The notes: generated by a model from the letters alone, not told the origin. A DNA stretch of 64,000 nt from Lentisphaerae bacterium GWF2_49_21 (GCA_001804805.1 MHBH01000054.1:28750-92749); one strand, 5' to 3'. Positions 42,566 to 51,300 are shown, counted from the stretch's first letter. Numbers and translations are program-made.

Positions 42566-43757
42566 AAACTATCACAGGCCGGCGATCGGCACCGAGGAAA
42601 TACGGGAAGTCATTGCCTGCCTGAAATCAGGATGGCTGACGACCGCCACCCGGACAAAACAGTTTGAGGCGGATTTTGCGAAATTCGCAGATGCGAAGTT
42701 CGCAGTCGCAGTCAATTCCTGCACTGCGGCGCTGCACCTGGCGCTCGAGGCCGTCGGCATCAGGGAGGGAGATCTGGTGATCGTCCCGACGATGACATTT
42801 GCGGCGACCGCCGAAGTCGTCCGCTATTTCAACGCAATACCAGTCCTCGTGGACGTCAATGAAGATGATTTCTGCATAGATCTCGATCAGGCCGAGGACA
42901 TAATAAAGAGGATTAAATCCAGGGAAAAGGTCGTCGGAGTCCCAAAAAAACATAATGGAGTAAAGGCGATAATTCCTGTCCATTACGGCGGACAGCCTTA
43001 TGATGTCAATAAATGCAGGAAGCTCTGCAGGAAGCACGGGCTTTTCCTCATCGATGACGCCGCCCATGTGTGCCCCGCATATTACAAGGATGAGAAAGGC
43101 AGATGGCAGTATGCGGGAAAAGGTGCTGATATCGCATGCTATTCCTTCTATGCGAACAAGACCATCACCACCGGCGAAGGCGGAATGGCGACTACCGACA
43201 ACCAGGCCTGGGCCGACAGGATGAGGATCATGTCGCTCCATGGCATAAGCAAGGATGCCTGGAAAAGGTTCACGAAATCCGGTACGTGGTATTACGAGAT
43301 CGTCGCGCCGGGATTCAAATACAATATGACAGACATAGCCGCCTCACTCGGCATTCATCAGCTGAAGAAGGCCAACAAGTTCATGGCCGAGAGGAAAAAA
43401 CTGGCGGAGGCATATGGCAAAGCCTTGAAGGGGACGCTAGGCATCATCCTCCCGAAGGAGAAACCGGGCACGAAACATTCCTGGCATCTTTATGTTATCC
43501 GGATCGACAGTGCGGTCACAGGCATACACAGGAACAAAGCCTATGACAAGATGAAAGCGGCCGGGATAGGTTGCAGCGTCCATTACACACCTCTCCACCT
43601 CCATCCATATTACAGAAAGAAGTTCGGATTCAAAAAAGGGGATTTCCCTGTTGCCGAGAAACTTGCAGATCAGTGCCTGTCAATGCCACTTTATCCGGGG
43701 CTTCCCAGGAAAAGTTTCCAGAGGATCATAAGCACGCTGAAAGGGATCGTCAAATGA
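42549..43757 (+). CDS. DegT family aminotransferase (PglE/WlbC-like)
   Basis: A 402-residue PLP aminotransferase with Schiff-base Lys204 (CYSFYANKTITTGEGGM). NSCTAALHLAL and IDDAAHVCPA supply the other cofactor contacts. It is longer than the other two DegT proteins because of a loop around residues 115-190. Placed between a PglC-like transferase and an SMK-type dehydratase, it probably aminates UDP-4-keto-6-deoxy-GlcNAc at C4. A PglD-like acetyltransferase is not next to it. No ribosome-binding site is visible in the short palindromic gap. It overlaps the next gene by 4 bp. Confidence 0.88.
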   Translation: MDKNFINYHRPAIGTEEIREVIACLKSGWLTTATRTKQFEADFAKFADAKFAVAVNSCTAALHLALEAVGIREGDLVIVPTMTFAATAEVVRYFNAIPVLVDVNEDDFCIDLDQAEDIIKRIKSREKVVGVPKKHNGVKAIIPVHYGGQPYDVNKCRKLCRKHGLFLIDDAAHVCPAYYKDEKGRWQYAGKGADIACYSFYANKTITTGEGGMATTDNQAWADRMRIMSLHGISKDAWKRFTKSGTWYYEIVAPGFKYNMTDIAASLGIHQLKKANKFMAERKKLAEAYGKALKGTLGIILPKEKPGTKHSWHLYVIRIDSAVTGIHRNKAYDKMKAAGIGCSVHYTPLHLHPYYRKKFGFKKGDFPVAEKLADQCLSMPLYPGLPRKSFQRIISTLKGIVK

Positions 43758-45652
43758 CCAGCAGGAAGAGATTCAGCCTAGTTGTGTGGCTAAACAGCCA
43801 GCTGGAAGTAGTTGTCCAGAAACTTTTCCCGGCAAAGACATTCTTTGTCTTTCTGACTTCGGCGTTCACTATTGCACTGTCTTTCCTTCTGGCTTTCTAT
43901 CTGAGGTTTGAATTCCAGTTCCCAGTGAATGAGATAGCTTATCTTGATACTGCCCTGCCCTTGGTAGTGGTCGTCAAGCTGCTGGTCTTTTATTTCTTCG
44001 GGGTCTACAGCGGAATGTGGCGCTATGTGAGCATCTATGATCTGACGCAGATACTTCTTGCGAACATTGTGTCCAGCTTGCTCCTCTTCGTCATAATCAT
44101 ATTTTCCAGGGAACATTATCTACAGGGATTTTCAAGGTCGGTGCTCATACTTGACTTCATGATCTGCTTTTTTGCGGTTTCAGGTAAAAGGGTGCTGAGC
44201 AGGATTATCAGGGAGGCGGCCGCCAAGGGCATGAAAAGGGAATTCATAAGGACTCTCATACTTGGATCCTCCGGATCTGCGAACAACATAATCCAGACAT
44301 TCTCCACAGGATGGGGCAACAGGGACATCATCGGGATCATTGACAACGACATGAATCCCGGGATTTCCATACGCGGAGTTCCAGTGCTTGGTGAAATTGA
44401 GGAGACCGGGCGGTTCGCAAAAAAATACAACATTTCGGAAATCCTTCTCCTGCCACCATATTCGTCACCGAGCTTCATCAGGGAGATTATGGACCAGCTT
44501 GAAAAGGAAGATTCAAACTGCGTCCTGAGGATGGTCCCGACCTATGCCGACATCGCCTCCGGCAAGATCAACGTATCCCATCTTAAGAACGTCGAGATCG
44601 AGGATCTTCTCGGAAGAAAACCTGTGAACCTGGACAGGACCGACGTCGCCAAATTTATAAATGGGAAGAGGATAATGGTCACTGGCGCAGGAGGAAGCAT
44701 AGGTTCCGAACTCTGCCGTCAAATCACCGCATATAAACCAGAATGCCTGGTTCTCTTCGAACTCTCTGAATTCAACCTCTACGATATAAGCCGGAAACTG
44801 CGGAATGCACATCCCGAGCTCAAGATTGTCAGCATCATCGGGGATGTACGTTCGAAGGACAATGTCTCAAAGGCGATGTCTGAAAACAAGGTTGAGATAG
44901 TCTACCATGCCGCCGCCTACAAGCACGTCCCCCTCATGGAGGAAAATCCGACAATGGCATTTGAAACGAACGTGCTGGGATCATCGATAGTGATCGAAAC
45001 CTGCGAGAAATACAATGTCAAGAGGCTGGTACTTATTTCAACAGACAAGGCGATCTGCCCGACCAGCGTCATGGGTTCGACGAAAAGACTCGCGGAAAGG
45101 CTCTGCCTCGAACGCCAGAAGAATTCCACTGAATTCACCGTGGTCCGCTTCGGAAATGTCCTCGACAGCAGCGGAAGCGTGATTCCCCTCTTCAAACAGC
45201 AGATCAAGGAAGGCGGACCGGTGACTGTCACTTCAAAAAATGTCGTCCGATATTTCATGTCCATACCCGAAGCAGTTGATCTTGTACTCCAGGCCGGGAC
45301 CATCGGCAACGACCGCGATATCATGGTCCTTGAAATGGGCGAGCCGGTAAAGATATATGACATGGCAAGGAAGCTTATCGAGCTGTCCGGACTTGTCCCC
45401 GACAAGGACATTGAGATAAAGATAACCGGACTCCGTCCAGGTGAAAAGGAGTATGAGGAGCTTCTTACCGACGAAGAGAAGGTGCAGAGGACTCCTTTCG
45501 ACCGCATCTATGTCGCACGGAAGCAGGAGCTGCCTCTCCAGCCTGTAGATCTCGATCTTATCCGGAAGCTGGTCGGCGATAATAATGTTCCCGCATTGAA
45601 GGAGCTTCTGGCGAAATATATTCCTGAGAACAAGTTCAACGAGGCGGCGTAG
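43754..45652 (+). CDS. membrane UDP-GlcNAc 4,6-dehydratase (WbpM/PglF/CapD-like)
   Basis: A 632-residue protein with four N-terminal membrane helices (about residues 25-140), a first Rossmann-like domain (LILGSSGSANNII) and a second catalytic SDR domain. NAD binding is VTGAGGSIGSELCRQI. The catalytic triad is of the SMK kind (PTSVMGSTKRLAERL), with Met replacing Tyr as in WbpM. It makes UDP-2-acetamido-2,6-dideoxy-4-keto-hexose. The ATG at 43754 overlaps the aminotransferase TGA; the longer reading frame from 43571 is rejected because it lies inside that gene. It is the last gene of the polysaccharide locus. Confidence 0.92.
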   Translation: MTSRKRFSLVVWLNSQLEVVVQKLFPAKTFFVFLTSAFTIALSFLLAFYLRFEFQFPVNEIAYLDTALPLVVVVKLLVFYFFGVYSGMWRYVSIYDLTQILLANIVSSLLLFVIIIFSREHYLQGFSRSVLILDFMICFFAVSGKRVLSRIIREAAAKGMKREFIRTLILGSSGSANNIIQTFSTGWGNRDIIGIIDNDMNPGISIRGVPVLGEIEETGRFAKKYNISEILLLPPYSSPSFIREIMDQLEKEDSNCVLRMVPTYADIASGKINVSHLKNVEIEDLLGRKPVNLDRTDVAKFINGKRIMVTGAGGSIGSELCRQITAYKPECLVLFELSEFNLYDISRKLRNAHPELKIVSIIGDVRSKDNVSKAMSENKVEIVYHAAAYKHVPLMEENPTMAFETNVLGSSIVIETCEKYNVKRLVLISTDKAICPTSVMGSTKRLAERLCLERQKNSTEFTVVRFGNVLDSSGSVIPLFKQQIKEGGPVTVTSKNVVRYFMSIPEAVDLVLQAGTIGNDRDIMVLEMGEPVKIYDMARKLIELSGLVPDKDIEIKITGLRPGEKEYEELLTDEEKVQRTPFDRIYVARKQELPLQPVDLDLIRKLVGDNNVPALKELLAKYIPENKFNEAA

Positions 45653-45697
45653 CAACAATATGCTTTGCCGGCAAGTGGCAAATTTATAATTGATGCC

Positions 45698-45725
45698 TTG
45701 ACATCATTTTATCTGATGCTATAAT
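45698..45725 (+). promoter_or_regulatory. near-consensus sigma-70 promoter of second toxin-antitoxin pair
   Basis: TTGACA at 45698-45703, 16-bp spacer, TATAAT at 45720-45725. The antitoxin ATG is at 45732, only 6 bases after the -10 box, so the transcript probably starts at or within 1-2 bases of the ATG (leaderless). A small TTTGCC/GGCAAA hairpin lies just upstream (about 45664-45683). Confidence 0.75.
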
Positions 45726-45731
45726 GTTTCC

Positions 45732-45977
45732 ATGAGAACTACCATTACAATTGAAGACGATGTCATACAGAAGGCAAGGAGGATTTCCGCAAAGCTGAAA
45801 CGTCCTTTCAGATATGTGGTCAACTCCGCGCTGAGGCTCGGGCTCGAAAAGGTGGAAAAGCCCATAAAGACTAAAGCCTACGCCACCAGGCCTCATCCCA
45901 TGGGGCTCAGACAGGGCTATGACATTGACAACATCCAGGAACTCCTCGAGCGTATTGAAGAGGATGATTCCAAATGA
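45732..45977 (+). CDS. antitoxin, ribbon-helix-helix type (VapB-like)
   Basis: An 81-residue protein beginning RTTITIEDDVIQKARRISAK, a ribbon-helix-helix DNA-binding start of the VapB/DUF2191 sort, then a polar toxin-binding tail (MGLRQGYDIDNIQELLERIE). It overlaps the toxin gene by 4 bp. It probably represses the strong promoter directly upstream. No ribosome-binding site fits between the promoter and the ATG. Confidence 0.85.
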   Translation: MRTTITIEDDVIQKARRISAKLKRPFRYVVNSALRLGLEKVEKPIKTKAYATRPHPMGLRQGYDIDNIQELLERIEEDDSK

Positions 45978-46402
45978 TACTGATTGATGCCAACATATTG
46001 CTTTATGCCGAAGATACTTTAAATCCTCTTAATCATAAGGCACGGCTCTGGCTTGACAAACAGCTCTCCGACGAATCGCCAGTATGTTTCTGCTGGACAA
46101 CTATAAACGCCTTCCTGAGAATAAGCACGAACAGACGGGTGTTCTCCAATCCTCTTACAATTTCCCAGGCCATCAGCCGTGTCCAGAGCTGGACAGAACA
46201 ACCGTCCGTAAGGTTAATTCATCCAACGGACAATCATTGGGATATTTTGAAAGAACTGATAGTCGAAGGGCAGGCTTCGGCGAATCTTGTCTCAGACGCG
46301 CATCTTGCCGCTCTCGCAATAGAACATGGATGCATCCTCTATTCCTCGGATTCGGATTTTTCACGTTTTCCAAAGCTGAAGTGGAAAAATCCATTGAAAT
46401 AA
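45974..46402 (+). CDS. vapC: PIN-domain toxin (VapC family)
   Basis: A 142-residue PIN ribonuclease. Acidic residues Asp5 (LIDANILLYA), Asp108 (NLVSDAHLAALA) and Asp126/Asp128 (YSSDSDFSRF) are present. The usual second-position Glu is replaced by Asn45 (TTINAFLRIS), as happens in the subgroup that carries FLRI and NPRVF-like motifs. It starts inside the antitoxin TGA. The pair separates the polysaccharide locus from the AraC gene and may act as an addiction module for the region. Confidence 0.88.
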   Translation: MILIDANILLYAEDTLNPLNHKARLWLDKQLSDESPVCFCWTTINAFLRISTNRRVFSNPLTISQAISRVQSWTEQPSVRLIHPTDNHWDILKELIVEGQASANLVSDAHLAALAIEHGCILYSSDSDFSRFPKLKWKNPLK

Positions 46403-46461
46403 TTGAATCTTCCAAAAAGTCAATGAGTTAATAAAAACTATTGAAGAAGCAGGCGGACACC

Positions 46462-47355
46462 ATGCGCAAACGTCCATTCATACCGATAGTATCCGACAAG
46501 AAGACAAAAACCTTGCCTGCAGATTTCCCTGTCTATGTCGAGAGGAACAGGTATCAGACGGATGCTCCGATCAAGACCATACACGTCCATGACTGCCTTG
46601 AGATCGGATTCTGCCATGCAGGCAACGGGATATTCATCTGCGGCGACAGGATCCTTCCATACTCGAAAGGCGATGTGACTGTCTTCAACGAGGTTTCTGC
46701 GCATTTCGCAAGCAGCGCCTCCGGGACCAGGAGCAACTGGACTTTTCTCTTTTTCGAGCCTCCTGTATTTCTCGCCGACTCCTGCGGAAAGACGGATATA
46801 CTGTCCACATCCAGATTATGTGGAAGATCATTTCCCTATGTTTTCTCCAGAAAAAAATATCCCTTGATCAGCGAACTGTTTGAAAAGCTTCTTTCGGAGC
46901 TGAACGGCAGGAAGAAAAACTACCAGACCTCATTCAAGGCGCTCATGGTCCGTTTCCTGATCGAGGTCGACAGGGCTTCCGGTGAACATATCTCCGAACC
47001 TTTGTCTCGGAACATCAAGATAAGCCGGAACGCACTTGAGAGGATTTCTCCGGCCTTGAACTATCTCGGGAACCATTACCATGAACAGGTGACTGTCAGG
47101 GAGATCGCCAAAAGGACCTATGTGAGCGTTGAGACGCTGAGACGGCTCTTCCACAAGGCTGTCAGGAAATCCCCCGAGAAATATCTCCATGACCTGAGGA
47201 TCAGCATGGCTGCGAACCTTCTTGAAAACACTTCCGACGCGGTGATCGATATCGCCGGAAGAGTCGGTTACACCTCTCTCTCAAGCTTCAACAGGCAGTT
47301 CAAATCGAAAAAGGGCATCTCGCCAAGGGAGTGGAGGAAAAAGGGGAAGTTCTGA
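46462..47355 (+). CDS. AraC family transcriptional regulator
   Basis: A 297-residue regulator with an N-terminal cupin-like sensor (HDCLEIGFCHAGNGIFICGD) and a C-terminal double helix-turn-helix (about residues 195-297: VTVREIAKRTYVSVETLRRL and IAGRVGYTSLSSFNRQFKSK). ATG at 46462 has an AGGCGG sequence 6 bases upstream; a TTG at 46441 is possible. Proteins of this kind respond to sugars and activate nearby glycan-use genes. Its target is not evident, as it is followed by a gene-free spacer. Confidence 0.88.
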   Translation: MRKRPFIPIVSDKKTKTLPADFPVYVERNRYQTDAPIKTIHVHDCLEIGFCHAGNGIFICGDRILPYSKGDVTVFNEVSAHFASSASGTRSNWTFLFFEPPVFLADSCGKTDILSTSRLCGRSFPYVFSRKKYPLISELFEKLLSELNGRKKNYQTSFKALMVRFLIEVDRASGEHISEPLSRNIKISRNALERISPALNYLGNHYHEQVTVREIAKRTYVSVETLRRLFHKAVRKSPEKYLHDLRISMAANLLENTSDAVIDIAGRVGYTSLSSFNRQFKSKKGISPREWRKKGKF

Positions 47356-47717
47356 AGTTCGCCCGACTTCGCTAAGAAGCTACGCCGCGGCAAGGAAGTT
47401 CGAGAGTTCGAAAATGCGAAAGTTCGGGAGCTCTATAATTATTTTATCCGGCAGTGTTATCCTGTGATAAATTTTCAAAAGGGCAGAAAGATAAAAACGG
47501 GCTGAGTTCGTTTCAAAACTGCCAGAATCATTTGGCCTAATAACTGAGGCAATTTCAAAATTGCCCTGAGCCGATTCAAAATTAACGGAGGGCGGACTTT
47601 CCAGTCCGCCGTTTTGAGTTAGATTTCCGCGGGTAAGAAAACCCGCGCTCCTTTAAATTCGAGTTTTGAAATCGGCTCAACTGTTTAGTCTATTCACTGA
47701 CGACCGATAACCGACGA
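47356..47717 (+). repeat. gene-free spacer with nested palindromes
   Basis: The 362-bp gap holds two repeat blocks and no gene. Block 1 (about 47395-47435) repeats GAAGTTCG-type units like those beside the four-helix-bundle gene at 16868, but no such gene is here. Block 2 (47548-47679) has perfect hairpins GGCAATTT/AAATTGCC (47548-47565), GGCGGACT/AGTCCGCC (47591-47610) and CGCGGGT/ACCCGCG (47628-47647). The last two lie inside an outer inverted repeat (TGAGCCGATTCAAAA at 47567 against TTTTGAAATCGGCTCA at 47664). It may act as a bidirectional transcription barrier between convergent genes. Confidence 0.75.
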
Positions 47718-48068
47718 CTATTCCTGAATCGCCCGATTCATGTTCCTGTTGTGCTGGTCCTGTATCTGCTGTATCTTCTGTTCCTGTTTTTTCTTGATTG
47801 TGAGAGGAGTTGCGCCAGTTCCGTAGTCGACGACGGCTGCCGCACCTTCGACAAATCCCATTCCTTTGCCATCAGAATTCTTATTGCCAGTGGAAAGAGA
47901 TGCCGTGCTTGTTTTGGCAGCTGCTGCTGGCTGGGCATTTGCACCGATGGCTGGCTCCTTGCTGAAGGCAGGAGGAATATACGATGAGCCTGACTTCGAT
48001 GCAGGGGCATCCTCCCCGCATCCGCAGAGCATCAGCGAAAGGATAGATATATAGGCCAATTTTTTCAT
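47718..48068 (-). CDS. small putative lipoprotein
   Basis: A 116-residue protein with a lipoprotein-type signal (KKLAYISILSLMLCGCGED; lipobox cysteine in LCGC). An Ala/Ser/Thr-rich low-complexity linker follows, then a C-terminal Gln-rich helical end (KKKQEQKIQQIQDQHN). No family recognised. The in-frame start at 48140 is rejected because the signal peptide begins at 48068. It lies downstream of the beta-helix gene on the same strand with a 68-bp gap and may be cotranscribed. It probably sits in a membrane facing the periplasm. Confidence 0.65.
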   Translation of the reverse strand: MKKLAYISILSLMLCGCGEDAPASKSGSSYIPPAFSKEPAIGANAQPAAAAKTSTASLSTGNKNSDGKGMGFVEGAAAVVDYGTGATPLTIKKKQEQKIQQIQDQHNRNMNRAIQE

Positions 48069-48136
48069 CTTACAGTGTATCACGGGAAGATGAAAACTAC
48101 AACAGGCGTCCGATTTCCAATTGCCGTCGCAAAGGC

Positions 48137-49909
48137 TCACTTCCCTATATTCAGGGCTTTCCTGCCCGTTACAATCCCCTTCCCTCCGAGCTTGTTATTT
48201 TCAAATTTGACGTTTTCGGATTCATCAACATAGATTGATGCGTCAGGATCTACGCCAAAGACCTTGCCGCCTTCCATGATCTTCATGATACGGGTATTTC
48301 CGACAGTGTTGTTTTTGATTATGGAATCCTTCAGACAGGTTATCAGCATTCCAATTCCGCCGCAGTCCTCTATGGTATTCCCTTCAATCACGAGATTGCT
48401 GTTCCCTTTGCAGGACGGCAGGACATTGTCCGGAGTCAGGGCGTATACTGTGATCGCTCCTACTAAGATGGCCTTCTCATGTTTTATGCTTTTCGCCCCG
48501 GTATTCACATCGCGGATCGTATTGTTCCTTACTGTGACATTCTGCACAAAGTCTCCTTCCATCCAGTAGTTCAATTCCGGACCGAGTGCGATTCCTGTCG
48601 CCGAACAACCTTCAATCTGATTATCTTCGATTATTCCATCTGTCGATTTTATCCGGATACCCTGGGCGCGATTGTTGCGTATCACATTCTTCCTTACTGT
48701 AAATCCGCTGCCTATCCAGTCAGGTGAACCTACAAGATCTCCAGCCTCCACTTTGAAAGGTTCAGCCACTTTCAAATCGTAATATTTTGCGGATGCCGCG
48801 TCTCCCAGCTTATACTGCTTCCATAACTGCTTGATGGATTCCAGAGCCACAGGCTTCTCCGCAGCGGAAAAAGACAGGATTTTTGTCTCTTTTTTCAACT
48901 GGTAGGTCTTCCCGTCATAAATTCTCAGACGGTCCCCGTCCTTATATGTCACTGCATATTTCGGGGAAACGAGGAGCTTGTCAGAGTCTCCGGCGGAAAC
49001 TACAAGCATGTAGGCGCCATGTATCGCCACGCCGTCGTCCCCCTGATATTCGAGGACGCAGTTCTCGACAAGCGGGCCTCGGCGCACATTTGAACTGTGG
49101 AATGCATCGGCCGCAGAGCTTATCAGGCGTTCCGCTCCTCCGGCAGGGGCAGGACCTCTTGTAACAGTAAATCCATTATATTTATTGCCTCCTTCTCCGC
49201 CAATTTCCTGCAGGCCGATTCCTGGCGCCGACCAGAGGGTAACTTTTTCAACGACCATATCAGAACAGTTGATGAGACGAATTCCCATTTTCCCCGACTT
49301 TCCTCTTAATACAAGAAGATCTCCAACGACTGCACCACACGAAGAGACCTGATTTGAATTTTTTGCGGTAATTCTCAGGACTCCCTCGCGTTCCTTTGAC
49401 AGCTTTGCCTCGAAGATATCCCATGATCCGCGCTTGAGAAGACGAGTCTTGGCATCATAGATCAACGCACCTCCCTCTTTGGTGAACATTTCCGGATCTT
49501 CCAGATACCCCTTGTCGGACTGAATTTCAATCCAAGGGCCTTCCGGATTTATAGCAGTTATCTTTCCCTGCGGGGAAGGAACGGGATCCCAGTCTATGGT
49601 GATTCCGCTGAGGGTCACACGTTTGCAGTTTTCGAACAGAATTCCTCCGGCCTTGGAATTCTCAAATACCAGCGTAGTATTATTCCCCTGGATTTCCAGA
49701 TCTGAAACGTTTTTGACGTATATATGATAATCATCGTCAGCTTTCACCGGTTTGAGCCTATGGACTCCGGAAGGCAGGACGACTTTTTTCTCCTTTTTGG
49801 CAACCGCATCATCGATCAGCTTTCGGATTTCATTTTCCGCCTTGATGGAAAAGGGGACTGCCACCGACACGAGGAAGAGCACTGACAATACAATGAACTG
49901 CTTTTTCAT
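48137..49909 (-). CDS. secreted right-handed beta-helix protein
   Basis: A 590-residue exported protein with a signal peptide (KKQFIVLSVLFLVSVAVPFSIKA) and PbH1-type parallel beta-helix repeats. Repeated turns include VSDLEIQGNNTTLVF, CKRVTLSGITIDWDP, IRNNRAQGIRIKSTDGIIED, NVTVRNNTIRDV and NLVIEGNTIEDCGG. Such folds belong to polysaccharide lyases, glycosidases and epimerases, but no catalytic set can be assigned. An AAAGG ribosome-binding site precedes the ATG. It is transcribed away from the GntR/LacI-like regulator across a gap containing a perfect palindrome, so it may be a target of that regulator. Confidence 0.8.
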   Translation of the reverse strand: MKKQFIVLSVLFLVSVAVPFSIKAENEIRKLIDDAVAKKEKKVVLPSGVHRLKPVKADDDYHIYVKNVSDLEIQGNNTTLVFENSKAGGILFENCKRVTLSGITIDWDPVPSPQGKITAINPEGPWIEIQSDKGYLEDPEMFTKEGGALIYDAKTRLLKRGSWDIFEAKLSKEREGVLRITAKNSNQVSSCGAVVGDLLVLRGKSGKMGIRLINCSDMVVEKVTLWSAPGIGLQEIGGEGGNKYNGFTVTRGPAPAGGAERLISSAADAFHSSNVRRGPLVENCVLEYQGDDGVAIHGAYMLVVSAGDSDKLLVSPKYAVTYKDGDRLRIYDGKTYQLKKETKILSFSAAEKPVALESIKQLWKQYKLGDAASAKYYDLKVAEPFKVEAGDLVGSPDWIGSGFTVRKNVIRNNRAQGIRIKSTDGIIEDNQIEGCSATGIALGPELNYWMEGDFVQNVTVRNNTIRDVNTGAKSIKHEKAILVGAITVYALTPDNVLPSCKGNSNLVIEGNTIEDCGGIGMLITCLKDSIIKNNTVGNTRIMKIMEGGKVFGVDPDASIYVDESENVKFENNKLGGKGIVTGRKALNIGK

Positions 49910-49945
49910 ATATGCCTTTCTTTATTATATCATCACATAGAATAT

Positions 49946-49969
49946 TATTATTTTACGAGTAAAATAATA
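49946..49969. promoter_or_regulatory. perfect 24-bp palindrome, candidate operator
   Basis: TATTATTTTAC (49946-49956), centre GA, GTAAAATAATA (49959-49969): 11-bp arms with no mismatch, in the 181-bp divergent gap between the beta-helix gene (minus) and the GntR/LacI-like regulator gene (plus). A symmetric site in this position is what a dimeric GntR-type regulator would bind. Confidence 0.6.
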
Positions 49970-50019
49970 CACATATAGCATAATTGCAATATATATATTA
50001 ATTTTTGCTATATTTTTAC

Positions 50020-50048
50020 TTGACAAGAGCAGGAATCCATATTAAAAT
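50020..50048 (+). promoter_or_regulatory. sigma-70-type promoter of the regulator cassette
   Basis: TTGACA at 50020-50025, 17-bp spacer, TAAAAT at 50043-50048. An AAGGA ribosome-binding site (50079-50083) lies 7 bases before the ATG at 50091. The arrangement predicts a leader of about 35 bases. Confidence 0.75.
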
Positions 50049-50090
50049 ATATCAGAAGAGGATGAAATATTAGATTTTAAGGAACCAATT

Positions 50091-51188
50091 ATGTCAAAGA
50101 AAAAATATATTGAAGTCGCCGAAATCATGAAAAAAAGGCTCTGTGATAAAGTATATACGGCAAGCAGTCTTCCAAGCGAAAGGAAACTCGCAGTCCAACT
50201 CGGGGTCAGCTACCTGACCGTGCGGAAGGCAATGAAAAGCCTTCTGAAGGAAGGAGTGCTCCAGAGGAATAAGAACGGGAGGCTCTCGGCCAATTCAACA
50301 GTTCCTCAAAAACACCGTTCGCTGAACATAGGTTTCCTCATGCCTCCTTCAATCTGGGCGGCCCAGCATTCCTGGTTGTATGAACTGACAGAACTGGTGA
50401 AGGAGAAACAAGGTGTAATAAGGCCGATAACTTATTTCAACGTCTCAGATCCGGTAGTCTTCGAGGCTTTGGAAGGCGATTTCGATGGCCTTTTCATCAT
50501 ATTGCCTCCGGAAGTCCCTAATCTTTTACTGGATCTCCTGGAAAAAAAACGCAGGAAGATAGTCGTCTTATGGCGGGATCTCACCCATCTTGGAATCCCC
50601 AGCATTGAAAACGCTCCTCCAAGATTCGTCGGCAAGCTCCTGGATCATCTTTCGGGACTCGGTCATAAACGGATCGATTGCCTCAACACCCAGCGCGTCG
50701 AGCCAGTGGTGAGGGAACGTATTGAACATTGGAACATTGGAATCGAGAAAAGAAAGATCTACGGGCGCCTCCACTATTCTGTCCCGCGTCCCTATGTTCC
50801 CGGACTCCAGCCCATCAGGAAATTTGTCAGTTCACTAATAGATGACGGACAGCTTAATTCGAGCGCCCTCTTCTGTGTCACCACATCCCAGGCATGGGCG
50901 GCAATGAAGGCCTGCCAGGACAAGGGGCTCAAGGTCGGGCAAGACATCTCCATCTGCGGTTTCGGCGAAATGGACATTGCGCAGATGCTTACACCGTCAA
51001 TAACAGCAGTACAACCCGCCGGCAGGAAACCGTTTCTGTCAATGGGACTGGAATGGATTGAGACCCAGGGGAAGAACTGGTCCCGCCCCTTGCGCCTGGA
51101 GCCGGAAGACGTTCCTTTGTTCATAGGTGAATCGACAGGCCCGGCTCCGGCACGGTTTGAGGAGAAGAGCATTTCGATGGTGTCGTAA
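50091..51188 (+). CDS. GntR-type DNA-binding, LacI-type sensor transcriptional regulator
   Basis: A 365-residue regulator. The N-terminal winged helix is of the GntR kind ([20 protein letters not shown], then [13 protein letters not shown]). The rest is a periplasmic-binding-protein-like sugar sensor as in LacI and AraR ([58 protein letters not shown]). It is therefore probably sugar-responsive. It heads a plus-strand set with two prepilin-like genes and a beta-helix gene, and diverges from another beta-helix gene across the 24-bp palindrome. Confidence 0.9.
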   Translation: MSKKKYIEVAEIMKKRLCDKVYTASSLPSERKLAVQLGVSYLTVRKAMKSLLKEGVLQRNKNGRLSANSTVPQKHRSLNIGFLMPPSIWAAQHSWLYELTELVKEKQGVIRPITYFNVSDPVVFEALEGDFDGLFIILPPEVPNLLLDLLEKKRRKIVVLWRDLTHLGIPSIENAPPRFVGKLLDHLSGLGHKRIDCLNTQRVEPVVRERIEHWNIGIEKRKIYGRLHYSVPRPYVPGLQPIRKFVSSLIDDGQLNSSALFCVTTSQAWAAMKACQDKGLKVGQDISICGFGEMDIAQMLTPSITAVQPAGRKPFLSMGLEWIETQGKNWSRPLRLEPEDVPLFIGESTGPAPARFEEKSISMVS

Positions 51189-51204
51189 CTGGAAGATAAA
51201 AATG

Positions 51205-51300
51205 AACTTTCAACATCCAACATCGAACTTTGAACATCGAATTGAATCAAGCAGTTCATTCGAAGTTGGATGTTCGACGTTGAATGTTCGATGTTCATAT
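51205..51300. repeat. self-complementary AACATCCAAC-type repeat
   Basis: The gap between the regulator gene and the first prepilin-like gene holds a block of AACATC/GAACTT units (51207-51241) facing an inverted block (GTTGGATGTT, TTCGATGTTC; 51265-51297). The arms are imperfect over about 35 bases each. I see no gene in it. It looks like a dispersed intergenic repeat of this genome. Confidence 0.6.

Noticed and set aside
42660..42710. Recurrent TGCGAA-TTCGCA palindromes in coding sequence
   Set aside because: They arise where KFA/FAKFA-type peptides are encoded with preferred codons, so no separate element is needed to explain them.
43571..43753. Longer N-terminus for the WbpM-like dehydratase
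   Set aside because: It would overlap the aminotransferase gene by over 180 bp. The ATG at 43754 overlaps its stop by 4 bp, as at other junctions in this operon.
41936..45652. A Campylobacter-type N-glycosylation (Pgl) system
   Set aside because: PglC-, PglE- and PglF-like genes and an ABC exporter exist, but no PglB oligosaccharyltransferase or PglD acetyltransferase was seen next to them.
47356..47717. CRISPR array
   Set aside because: The repeats are palindromes of different sequence without regular spacing or unique spacers, and no cas gene is in the window.
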